From Holophagaceae bacterium (GTDB lineage Bacteria; Acidobacteriota; Holophagae; Holophagales; Holophagaceae), in the NCBI GenBank assembly GCA_025361125.1, contig JANYBM010000115.1, forward strand, positions 1-64,000: DNA of 64,000 nt, read 5' to 3'. The stretch's first letter is position 1. Each line of letters begins with the position of its first letter. The translations under genes were made by a program, and so were the position numbers. Positions 15,021 through 23,634 of this stretch are shown in pieces. The notes below the pieces were generated by a model. The model was not told where the DNA came from. It saw only the letters and a program-made list of their open reading frames with translations, and searched no databases.

Positions 15021-17156
15021 TCAGCCCAGTGCCCTCAGCCCTTCCAGCGCGTCTTCCATGCGCGTGAAGACGGGGAGCCCGCCCTTCGCCAAGGCTGTTC
15101 GCATGGGATCGTACGAGAGACCCGCGTCCACCACCAAGGCTACGGCTTTGCCTTTCTGCTCCGCCTGGGATCTTAGCTCTCGAGCGAAAGCTGTGGCCCG
15201 TTGAGCGTCTTCCAATTCCAGTTTTCGCGTGAAGGGGACCAGGCCTACCACCAGGACTTTGGCCTCACTCTGGAGGATCAGCTCTTGGATATCGCGATAA
15301 GCAACTTCATTGGACATGGGTGTGATATCCAAGGGCAGTTGCGGTGACACGAGGGCTTCAAGCCCGTGAGTCCGGAGGATTTCACGAAGCGAAGCAACCT
15401 CCTTTTCCCCCAGCCGTGCGGGGGGAAAAGCACCCCCCATCAGATCCGCCGCCGCCACGCTTTCGAAGCCTGCGTTGGTGAGCACTGCCACGGGGCCGGG
15501 GTCCAGTCCTGGGAAGGCTCCGAGCCAGGCGAGCCCTGCGTCGAAGGCAGCGATGGTGGGTGCGATCTTGACACCCGCTCGGGTGAGCAGGGCCTGCTCC
15601 AAATCACGATCTCCCGCCAGGGCTCCGGTGTGGCTGGCGGCGGCCACCAACCCTGCGTCCGTACGGCCCGCCCGGTAGATCAACAACGGTCGTCCGGCCA
15701 GTTTCATACGGGCAGCGATGAAAGCGGTGGCTTCCAGATCGCCGGGGGCGAAGCCCTCCACATAGGCCGCAACAGATCGAATCTCCGGGTCGGTTTCAAG
15801 GGCGTGAAGCAGGTCCGGCAGACGCAAGTCCAACTGGTTTCCCAGGGCTACCGCCAGACCCAAGCGCAGGTTCGGATTGGCTGATAACCGGCTTAATAAA
15901 AAGGCGCCGCTCTGACTCAGGAGCGCAAGGGAACCCCCTTCAGCGGGAGGCAGCCACTTGTCCTCGGGGATGAACGTGGTGTTGAGGCCTTGCGCGGGAA
16001 CCACGTGGCCTAAGAAGTTGGGGCCAAGCAAAGCCGGTGTCCAACGGCCCTCGCATCGGGCTTGGCTCAGAGTGTTTTTGAGTTGTTCACCCAGCCCATC
16101 GATGTCCGCGCCATCGCCCAAGCCTCCGGCGACCAGGGCCACCACTGAGGCTCCGCCGCCCAGGGCGATCAAGGCTTCGACCGCTTCCAAGGCGACTTTT
16201 GCGGGCAACGCCAGCACCAGGAGATCCACAGGGGCTTCTCGCAGAGTGCTGACATCCGCCACGCACGGGAGTTCCAGGAACCGCGTTCCGCCGGGTCGCA
16301 GGATGATGAGATCACCCTCGGGCAGTTGGGCTTTTCGCAGGTTCTCAAGAATGATGCGGCCCACGCCGTCGGGTTTGCTGGATACCCCAGCCACGGCGAT
16401 GCGCTTGGGGTTTTTCAAGGCCTGCAGGAAACCTGAGGGCGGAGCGGGCCTGGCCTTCCTCGGCAGAGCAGCTCGACCCACACCATCCAAAGGTCTTGGA
16501 GCACCCTTGGGATCCAGCGCCACGGGATTGAGTTCCAGGAGTTCCAGCCCGTCAGCCTCCGCCAATTCGGCGGCAGCCCAAAGACCTTCCAGAAAAGCCA
16601 AAAGTTGAGGACGGGTGGTCAGCGCTTGGGTACCGCGCAGCGAGCCAAGCCAAACCTGACCTAACAGATGGGCTTCAAATTCTTGCAAAGCCACTGCCGG
16701 GCTCACAAAGGCCAAGGGCCAGCGCAAGGGCGGCGCCAGGGCTCCGAGCGCATCCGCCTGCATGCCGCCAAGACCCAGCACACAGGTCCAGCCACCCTCC
16801 CCCTTGGTGAGGGCCGCGAAGCCTTCTGTGGGAAGGCCTGGTGCTGTGGCCATTTCAATGCGTTCGCAGACCAGGGCACCGATCCAGGGATAGCCTTCGC
16901 CTTCCACCCGGTCCTGCATATCGTTGGCGATCGAGGCCAGGGCTTCGCCTTCAAACGGGAGGAAGCGCACCGCGCCCAATTCACTTTTATGCCATAGCCC
17001 TTCTGCGATGCCCTTCACCACCACGGGTGCTCCGGGCGAAAACGGCAAGGTCTCACCGAACCAACCGTGGCTGGGCGGATTCAACCCCGCCCTTGTTAAA
17101 AGGTCATAGCAGGCTCCCTCGTGAAGGAAGCCCGTTCGACCAGGCGTTGGGTTCAT
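15021..17156 (-). CDS. ADP-forming acyl-CoA synthetase, swapped beta-alpha order
   Basis: A 711-residue acyl-CoA synthetase (ADP-forming) with the ATP-grasp domain first (residues about 10-235; VVVKGIAEGLWHKSELGAVRF through LLELNPVALDPKG). It is followed by the CoA-binding domain (RIAVAGVSSKPDGVG, about 254) and the ligase domains with the phospho-histidine in ASHTGALAGD. This is the reverse of the domain order in the 696-residue paralogue at 7.6-9.7 kb. The ATG overlaps the TGA of the 2-oxoacid oxidoreductase beta-gamma gene (ATGA), so an acyl-CoA made by that enzyme is the natural candidate substrate for ATP formation. The link is inferred. Confidence 0.85.
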   Translation of the reverse strand: MNPTPGRTGFLHEGACYDLLTRAGLNPPSHGWFGETLPFSPGAPVVVKGIAEGLWHKSELGAVRFLPFEGEALASIANDMQDRVEGEGYPWIGALVCERIEMATAPGLPTEGFAALTKGEGGWTCVLGLGGMQADALGALAPPLRWPLAFVSPAVALQEFEAHLLGQVWLGSLRGTQALTTRPQLLAFLEGLWAAAELAEADGLELLELNPVALDPKGAPRPLDGVGRAALPRKARPAPPSGFLQALKNPKRIAVAGVSSKPDGVGRIILENLRKAQLPEGDLIILRPGGTRFLELPCVADVSTLREAPVDLLVLALPAKVALEAVEALIALGGGASVVALVAGGLGDGADIDGLGEQLKNTLSQARCEGRWTPALLGPNFLGHVVPAQGLNTTFIPEDKWLPPAEGGSLALLSQSGAFLLSRLSANPNLRLGLAVALGNQLDLRLPDLLHALETDPEIRSVAAYVEGFAPGDLEATAFIAARMKLAGRPLLIYRAGRTDAGLVAAASHTGALAGDRDLEQALLTRAGVKIAPTIAAFDAGLAWLGAFPGLDPGPVAVLTNAGFESVAAADLMGGAFPPARLGEKEVASLREILRTHGLEALVSPQLPLDITPMSNEVAYRDIQELILQSEAKVLVVGLVPFTRKLELEDAQRATAFARELRSQAEQKGKAVALVVDAGLSYDPMRTALAKGGLPVFTRMEDALEGLRALG

Positions 17157-18586
17157 GCGTGGGTCAGGGATGCGTGTCGCATGCCTGCGGCGAAGGCCGC
17201 CTCATTCAATGGCAGCAAGGCTGGCTTGTCCTTTAAAACGGTGCGAATGGTGGACAGGAATGTTTCCGCTGGGAAGAGTTGGGTCACGGCCTGGATGGCG
17301 CCCAGCGCCACGATGTTCTTCACCATGGGGCGTTCCAATCCAAGCGCCAATTGGGTAAGGGGCACGCCCACCAGCTTGATGCCTTTGGCCATGACCGGAA
17401 GGCTCGAAATGTCCTCGATGACGGTGGAATCATAGATGATGACACCGCCTTCGCACACGGTAGGCGCGAACTTCATCAAACTGGGCATATTGAAAGCCAC
17501 CAACACTTTGGGATTGGGTGCGGCGGGATTCAGGACTTCGTGCTCAGCGATATGAACATCCGCATAAGAAGTTCCACCGCGGCTTTCCGGGCCATAGCTC
17601 GGAATGTTGGTCGCGTCGAAACCCTCGTTGATGGCGGTGCGCGCCAATAGCAAGGCAGCGGTTTGGGCGCCATCGCCACCGGATCCCGCCAGCTTGAAAC
17701 TGATGTCCTGGCCACCCAGGTGGGTTGGGAAACCATCCGCATGCCGCGTGGGTGCTTCCTTGCTGGCCCCCACGAGCGCCAACAACTTTTCGGCTTCGAA
17801 ATTGGGTGTCTGCTCCGCGTCCCACCAAGGTTCCACGATGGTGTCCTTCTTGATGCCAAGGGGGAACACGGGTTCCATGCATTCCTTGATCCAGACTTCG
17901 GTTTCCTCAGGAGTCATTTTCAGGTGGGTGGGGCATTCCGCAAGGACTTCGATGAAGGCGTAGCCTCGACCTTCAGCTTGGATGCGCAGCGCTTTTTCGA
18001 TGGCTTTCCGAGCCTTGATCCGATGCTTGGCATCGTAGAGCGCCACGCGTTCCACGTAGACTGGGCCATCCAATTGAGCAATGAGCTCCGCCATCCGCAA
18101 GGGCAGGCCCATGGCGGGCGTACGACCCTCAGGGCTGGTGGAGGTCTTCTGTCCCATGAGTGTGGTGGGTGCCAGTTGTCCGCCGGTCATGCCATAGATG
18201 GCGTTGTTGATGAAGATGACCGTGATGGGAATGCCCATCTGCGCTGTGGAGATGGTCTCCGCCAGACCGATGGAGGCCAGATCGCCATCACCCTGGTAGC
18301 TGATTACAATGCTGTTGGGATTGGCGCGCTTGTGACCGATAGCCACCGCGGGTGCCCGACCATGGGCGGCCTGGGTGTTGCCCACATCAAAGTAGTAGTA
18401 AGCGAAAACCGAGCAGCCCACGGGACTTACCAAGATGGTCCGATCCTGGATACCCAGGGCTTCAATGGCTTCAGCGAGGTCACGGTGGACCAACCCATGA
18501 CCACAGCCGGGGCAATAGTGGGTGGTGCGGCCCTTCAGGCCTTCGCCGTGGTTGTGACGTTCAAAATGATCATAAATGACGCTCAT
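17153..18586 (-). CDS. 2-oxoacid:ferredoxin oxidoreductase, fused beta-gamma subunit
   Basis: A 477-residue protein. Residues about 1-250 are the thiamine-diphosphate-binding beta subunit (HYCPGCGHGLVHR at the N-terminus; GDGDLASIG then NNAIYGMTGGQLAPTT for the TPP/Mg site). Residues about 290-470 are the gamma domain (GSGGDGAQTAALLLARTA, SYGPESRGGTSYADV). The enzyme oxidatively decarboxylates a 2-oxoacid to acyl-CoA and reduces ferredoxin. In Thauera-type benzoate degradation a KorAB enzyme regenerates the reduced ferredoxin used by benzoyl-CoA reductase, which fits this neighbourhood. Substrate class (2-oxoglutarate versus branched-chain) is not fixed by what I can see. It overlaps the alpha-subunit stop by ATGA. 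Confidence 0.88.
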   Translation of the reverse strand: MSVIYDHFERHNHGEGLKGRTTHYCPGCGHGLVHRDLAEAIEALGIQDRTILVSPVGCSVFAYYYFDVGNTQAAHGRAPAVAIGHKRANPNSIVISYQGDGDLASIGLAETISTAQMGIPITVIFINNAIYGMTGGQLAPTTLMGQKTSTSPEGRTPAMGLPLRMAELIAQLDGPVYVERVALYDAKHRIKARKAIEKALRIQAEGRGYAFIEVLAECPTHLKMTPEETEVWIKECMEPVFPLGIKKDTIVEPWWDAEQTPNFEAEKLLALVGASKEAPTRHADGFPTHLGGQDISFKLAGSGGDGAQTAALLLARTAINEGFDATNIPSYGPESRGGTSYADVHIAEHEVLNPAAPNPKVLVAFNMPSLMKFAPTVCEGGVIIYDSTVIEDISSLPVMAKGIKLVGVPLTQLALGLERPMVKNIVALGAIQAVTQLFPAETFLSTIRTVLKDKPALLPLNEAAFAAGMRHASLTHA

Positions 18587-20007
18587 GCCTTCACCTCTTC
18601 CATCATCAAGGAAGCTTCCTGGATCACGGCCTCAATCTCGGCTTGCTCGGGCAACATGCCACCGAAGCGCTGTACGGAGGAGATGGGCGGATGATTCAGC
18701 TCGGCTTTGCTGAGGGCGAGGCGAAGTTCATCCTGGAGTTGTCCGGGACTGGCTTCCACCACCACGATCCGCTTTGCCTTGGGAAGCAGTGACTTGAAAG
18801 CATCAATGGGGAAGGGCCAGAGCGTGATGGGGCGGAAGAGCCCTGCCTTAACGCCCTTTTCACGCATGGTTTCCACGGCCCCCTTGGCCATGCGGGCGGG
18901 GGTGTTGCAGGCCACCACGATGATCTCGGCGTCTTCACAGCGATAGAGTTCCGCCCGTTGTTCCTTTTGTTCGATCTCGGCATATTTCTCATTCAAGTGG
19001 ATGTTGTGTGTCTCCAGATCCACTTCGGTGATCAGGATGGAACTGATGAGATTGCGGCGATGTTCAAGGTCGCCCCAGACCGCCCAGGCGGGCAGGCCTG
19101 GCTTGGTCATGGTCTTGGGCAGGCGTACCACGCCGGTCATCTGGCCCAGGTAGCCATCCCCAAGCAGCACCACTGGATTGCGGTAACGGAAACTCAATTC
19201 AAAAGCCAGCCGGGTCAGGTCGAGCATTTCCTGGGGGGTGGCCGGTGCCAGCACGATGCCGTGGGTATTGCCATGGCCGAGTCCTCGGCAGGCCAGCTTG
19301 ATATCCGCCTGCTCGGGGGCGATGTTGCCAAGTCCGGGACCGCCCCGCATGATGTTCACAAACACGCCGGGCAGCTCAGCACCGATCATGTAGCTCACTC
19401 CCTCCAGCATCAGGCTGAAGCCTGGACTGCTGGTGAAGGTGATGCAGGGTAGTCCGGCGCCTGCACAGCCGTACATCATATTCACAGTGGCGACCTCGCT
19501 GACGGCCTGGACGAACGCGCCGTCTAGCTTGGGCAGGATCTTGGCCATGAGTTCAGCCCCTTCGGTCGAAGGGGTGATGGGATATCCGAAGACGTGGCGG
19601 CAGCCGGCAATCAGCGCACCGATAGCCGAGGCGTAAGTGCCCTTGAGCATCAACGGCTCCCGGGCTGGGATTGGGATTTCTATCCCAGGATGATCCACCG
19701 GTTCCACCAAATGCGAGGCTCTGGGTCCGAAGAGGGCCGCTGGATCTTCCAGCTCGAAATCACCACTGTTCACCTCCCGTTCCGTTTCCGGCCTCAGACC
19801 GTAGGGTTCAGGACAGGCCTGGATGCAGAGTTGGCAACCGTTGCAATTCTCCAGATCCAGAAGCACGGGGACCATCCCTGTGCCTGGATGCACATGCTCG
19901 CCCTGGGTGATGCAGTCCTTGGCGCAGGCATCAATGCACCGCAGGCAGGCCTTGCAATATTCAGCTTCAAGAAAGGGTTTGGGCCGAGTTGAGGTGGGTA
20001 TCGCCAT
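18583..20007 (-). CDS. 2-oxoacid:ferredoxin oxidoreductase alpha subunit with N-terminal ferredoxin domain
   Basis: A 474-residue protein starting with a two-[4Fe-4S] ferredoxin (delta) domain (CKACLRCIDACAKDC and CNGCQLCIQACPE), then an alpha-subunit pyrimidine-binding domain (GTYASAIGALIAGC, GYPITPSTEGAELM) and a C-terminal transketolase-like domain. With the neighbouring beta-gamma protein it makes a complete two-polypeptide enzyme. I chose the ATG at 20007, which has GGAG 7 nt upstream; the frame is open to an ATG at 20025 with no good ribosome site. Confidence 0.87.
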   Translation of the reverse strand: MAIPTSTRPKPFLEAEYCKACLRCIDACAKDCITQGEHVHPGTGMVPVLLDLENCNGCQLCIQACPEPYGLRPETEREVNSGDFELEDPAALFGPRASHLVEPVDHPGIEIPIPAREPLMLKGTYASAIGALIAGCRHVFGYPITPSTEGAELMAKILPKLDGAFVQAVSEVATVNMMYGCAGAGLPCITFTSSPGFSLMLEGVSYMIGAELPGVFVNIMRGGPGLGNIAPEQADIKLACRGLGHGNTHGIVLAPATPQEMLDLTRLAFELSFRYRNPVVLLGDGYLGQMTGVVRLPKTMTKPGLPAWAVWGDLEHRRNLISSILITEVDLETHNIHLNEKYAEIEQKEQRAELYRCEDAEIIVVACNTPARMAKGAVETMREKGVKAGLFRPITLWPFPIDAFKSLLPKAKRIVVVEASPGQLQDELRLALSKAELNHPPISSVQRFGGMLPEQAEIEAVIQEASLMMEEVKA

Positions 20008-20139
20008 GGCGGTTCTCCGGTGCATCCCAAGGTTTACGCTTTGGCTCTGTGCATGGAGTCACAACGGCTGATTCACTGATCCCAGGCGCTGTCATAGCTC
20101 TGTCATGGCCATGAATTTGCGCCGGATCCCCGACCGAAT

Positions 20140-20361
20140 TTACTGCCCCAAAGCCACGAACGTGGTCACCAGTTCGTGGCAATGCTCACAGGTATCCTGG
20201 GGGTACATGCAGGGAAACCCATCTACGCCGATGCCGGGGCAATTTTCGTGATGGGCGGTGAGGGTCAGTAGCTCAATGCAAGACCGGGCCAAGGCTTCCT
20301 GCCGTTCGCTGGGCAAGCTGCGAAGGGCATCCAGCAGGAGGGCTTCATGGGGCACCAACAT
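20140..20361 (-). CDS. Small cysteine/histidine-rich protein of unknown function
   Basis: A 73-residue protein, not recognised. The first half is helical (ALLLDALRSLPSERQEALARS). The second half contains five Cys and three His clustered as HHENCPG, FPCMY, DTCEHCHE, suggesting a metal site. The ATG at 20361 has GGGAGG 6 nt upstream, which favours it over the longer frame to 20457. It lies about 130 bp upstream of the oxidoreductase alpha gene in the same direction and diverges from the transpeptidase/ligase fusion. Confidence 0.55.
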   Translation of the reverse strand: MLVPHEALLLDALRSLPSERQEALARSCIELLTLTAHHENCPGIGVDGFPCMYPQDTCEHCHELVTTFVALGQ

Positions 20362-20428
20362 ATTCAACCTCCCTAACAGGTGACCCAAGGATGGGTCGGG
20401 TTTCCTGTGCCCAGCGTCACGTTCTGGG

Positions 20429-22429
20429 ATGATGCCGATCGTACCGCAACCATCCATATCATCCGATCATGGGTGGATGAGCTTCCCACCCTCCCATGCT
20501 TTCGACCCCGTTCTGGCCGCGCGCTTCAGGGCTTTGGCCTTGGAAGCACTGAAGCGGTCTGCTTCGCCCTTTATCGAATTGCCGGACTCTCTGTTGGTGG
20601 TGGACCCCTTTCGCCAGCGCTTGGGCTTTTTGAAAAAGGGTGCGCTGCAGGCCGCGTTTACAATCTCCACTGCGGCTAACGGATTGGGCTGTGAGGATGG
20701 CTCTTTTCGTACACCCGTGGGTTGGCACCACATCCGCGCTCGCATTGGTGAAAGCGCCGCGCCTGGAACTGTATTCCGCAATCGGGTTCCGACCGGTGAA
20801 ATGTGGAGCGGCGAGCCGCGCGACGAAGACCTGATTCTTACTCGCGTGCTCACGCTGGGGGGGCTGGAAGCAGGCGTGAATCAAGGACCAGGGTGCGACT
20901 CCAGGGAGCGCACCATCTACCTGCACGGCACGAACCAGGAAGCCTTACTTGGACAGCCGATTTCCCACGGGTGCATTCGCCTCTCGAACCAAGCTGTGAC
21001 GGCTCTCTTCGACCTGGTTCGGGAAGGCGATGCGCTGGTCGTGGCGGATAAAGACCTGGTGGATGGCCTGGGTCTGGGCCGACTGCATTTCGCGGGCGTG
21101 GCGGGAAGCGGGATGAGCGCCTTGGCACAATTCGTGGCGATGAAAGACGGTCAGGCCAGCGGCAGCGACCGGGCTTTCGAGGGGGGTCAACGAATCGAGA
21201 CACGCCACAGCCTCGAAGCCCTTGGGATAAAGATTTTCCCTCAAGATGGAAGCGGTTTGAAGGGGAACTGTTCGGCGCTGGTTGTGTCCACCGCCGTGGA
21301 GGACACGGTGCCCGACCTGGCCGCGGCCCGCGCCCTTGGCGTGCCCGTACTGCACCGGTCGGAATTGCTGGCCCATTTCACGGCCACCCACCGCACCATC
21401 GCGGTCACCGGCACCAGCGGCAAGTCCACCACCACCGCCATGCTATTCGAGTTATTGCGCGGCACGGGTTGGGATCCCAGCGTCATCACCGGCGGGGATC
21501 TGCGGGTCCTGCAAGCTGAAGGGTTGCTTGGCAACGCCTGGGGGGACGCATCGGATCTGCTGGTTATCGAGGCCGATGAAAGTGATGGCAGCGTGGTGCG
21601 TTACCACCCAGCGGTGGGTGTGGTGCTGAACCTGCAAAAGGACCACAAGGATGAAGCGGAGGTGGCTGGAATGTTTCGGGAGTTCGTCCACAACATACGG
21701 GAATCATCGGTCGTGGGAGATGCCGAAAATCTTTCTGAATTCCGAGCAGGGGCGACCGTTTTCGGCTTCGGGCAAAAGGCCCATGTTCGTGCCGAGCAGG
21801 TGAAGACTGGGATAGATTCCTCTCAATTCTGTTTAGATAATATTATTTTCGAATTAAATGTTCCCGGCCTTCATAACGTCGAAAACGCCTTGGCGGCCCT
21901 AGCCGTGTGTCGCACATTGGGCGTGCCCATGGGTGATCTGGTGGCGCCTTTGCGGGATTTCAAAGGTGTCAGCCGTCGCTTCCAAGTCTTAGGCCAAGCA
22001 AATGGAATCACGGTAGTGGATGATTTCGGCCACAATCCGGCCAAGATTGCCGCTTCTTTGCGCACGGCGCACCTGCGAGTTGGGCGCGTGCTGGCAGTTT
22101 TCCAACCCCATGGGTTTGGCCCGTTGCGTTTCCTTCGAACCGAATTGCTCGAAACCTTCGCGGCGGAATTATCTTCCACAGACCAGCTCTGGATGTTGGA
22201 GGCTTTCTACGCGGGGGGAACCACCAGCCGGGATATCTCCAGCGTTGACCTGGTGAGGGATTTGCAAGCCAAAGGCTGTGTCGCGACCTTCGCAGATAGT
22301 CGAGATGAACTTGTGGACTCATTGCTGCATGAAGCCCGCACCGGTGACCTGATCCTTATCATGGGCGCCCGAGACCCAAGCCTTACCGAACTGGCAAAGG
22401 AGATTCTCGCGCGGCTAGCGACTCGCTAA
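20429..22429 (+). CDS. L,D-transpeptidase (YkuD) / MurC-Mpl-like Mur ligase fusion
   Basis: A 666-residue protein with two cell-wall domains. Residues about 50-205 form a YkuD L,D-transpeptidase domain with the catalytic set YLHGTN and SHGCIRLSN (Cys about 182). From about 212 to the end it is a Mur ligase closest to MurC/Mpl: N-terminal HFAGVAGSGMSALAQF, P-loop TGTSGKSTTT (about 327), EADESDGSVVRYHP, PGLHNVENALAA and DDFGHNPAKI. MurC adds L-Ala to UDP-MurNAc; Mpl adds recycled tripeptide. No signal peptide or membrane segment is visible, so the protein appears cytoplasmic, which is unusual for a YkuD domain. The start is uncertain: an in-frame ATG at 20477 is equally plausible. Confidence 0.85.
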   Translation: MMPIVPQPSISSDHGWMSFPPSHAFDPVLAARFRALALEALKRSASPFIELPDSLLVVDPFRQRLGFLKKGALQAAFTISTAANGLGCEDGSFRTPVGWHHIRARIGESAAPGTVFRNRVPTGEMWSGEPRDEDLILTRVLTLGGLEAGVNQGPGCDSRERTIYLHGTNQEALLGQPISHGCIRLSNQAVTALFDLVREGDALVVADKDLVDGLGLGRLHFAGVAGSGMSALAQFVAMKDGQASGSDRAFEGGQRIETRHSLEALGIKIFPQDGSGLKGNCSALVVSTAVEDTVPDLAAARALGVPVLHRSELLAHFTATHRTIAVTGTSGKSTTTAMLFELLRGTGWDPSVITGGDLRVLQAEGLLGNAWGDASDLLVIEADESDGSVVRYHPAVGVVLNLQKDHKDEAEVAGMFREFVHNIRESSVVGDAENLSEFRAGATVFGFGQKAHVRAEQVKTGIDSSQFCLDNIIFELNVPGLHNVENALAALAVCRTLGVPMGDLVAPLRDFKGVSRRFQVLGQANGITVVDDFGHNPAKIAASLRTAHLRVGRVLAVFQPHGFGPLRFLRTELLETFAAELSSTDQLWMLEAFYAGGTTSRDISSVDLVRDLQAKGCVATFADSRDELVDSLLHEARTGDLILIMGARDPSLTELAKEILARLATR

Positions 22430-22452
22430 AAATGGCGACTGCCATCCCCATT

Positions 22453-23634
22453 CTATTTGGGGCGGTTCTTGTGGCCCTCGGATCCCTCGGAGCCTTCGGC
22501 GTGATATTCGGGATACAGCTCCTCGCTGCACTCTGGACAGATACCATGACTGAAGGTGGCTTCGGATTTGGCACTGATGTAACTTTCCATGGGTTGCCAG
22601 CTGCCCTTGCCATCACGGATTTTTTTGCAGTTGGCGCAGATGGGCAATAGACCTGACAGCTGCTTGACCTCATGAAGTGCCAAGCTGAGTCGCTCGATGG
22701 TAGATTCCAGTTCAGCCTCGGCCTCTTTCCTTTTGCCAAGTTCCCGACTTAACTCCGAGGTCCGTCGTTGCACCAATCGGCGCAGGGAAAAGGTCCAGAC
22801 GATCTGCACCAAGAAACCAATGAGCAACAAGGCTGGAAGCAGAATCACCGCCATCTTGCGCGCGGCACGCTTGAAGGGAAGTTGTGATTGTTCCAGACTT
22901 CCCAGGTGCCGTTCGTAGATTTCATCCAGCTTGCCACTGCTTTTCAATTGGAAGACGCCCTCGTTGAGCTTGGCAAGCAGGTTGGACTGGCCCTTTCGAA
23001 CGGCAAAACAGACACGTTCCGGATAGATCTCGGTGGAAACCGCTTGCAGGCTGGCTAGGCTAAGCTTCTGCGACAGGTGCAACCAAGTGAACTTGGGCAC
23101 CAGGATGGCGTCCCCTTCCCCGGCCACCAGTTCTGAGAGCCCGGTTTCATAATTTGGGATGCTGCGATAACGAAGGCTTCGCGCGTTGGCGTATTGCATC
23201 ATCGCACTGCGCTCCACCACCAGCAGTTCCTTTCCCTGAAGGTCGCGCTCGGATTGAATGCCAGCGGTTTCTTTTCGCACCAAAAGGAGGTAGGGCACAT
23301 AGGCCAGCGGGACAGAAAAATCCACCCTTCCCAGGCGTTCCTCCGAATAAATGGCCGCACTGACAAGATCCAGCTCTCCGCGATCCACGGCTTCCCAAAG
23401 TTGGGTATTGGAGTAACGCCGGAATTCCAGATCCAACCCCTGGCTCTCAGCGCAGGCCAGCAGCAACTCCACGCAATAACCCGTTAGCTAACCCTTCTCA
23501 TCGGAATACTCATAAGGAGGCGTCTGGGTCCGCGTTCCCACCACAATCCTAGGGCTTGGAGCGCCCCACATCACCTGGACCAGGCAGCATCCAAGGAGAA
23601 GCATGCACTTCCCGAGCCGGCTCTTAATGCTCAT
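22453..23634 (-). pseudogene. Extracellular-solute-binding sensor-like membrane protein, interrupted by an amber codon
   Basis: The frame from ATG 23634 reads a charged start and hydrophobic signal segment, then VVGTRTQTPPYEYSDEKG, a TAG stop at 23490-23488, and continues in the same frame as LTGYCVELLLACAESQG. This is the canonical start of a family 3 solute-binding domain. After it come a transmembrane segment (VILLPALLLIGFLVQIVW), a coiled coil (KRKEAEAELESTIERLS), and a C-terminal zinc-ribbon-like module (CANCKKIRDG, then CPEC). Without the stop it would be ~392 residues. The ATG overlaps the stop of the cation-efflux gene by 11 bases. The lesion is a single codon, so recent inactivation, an error in the assembly, or readthrough are all possible. 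From GTG 23472 an intact 339-residue remainder could still be translated. Confidence 0.75.
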
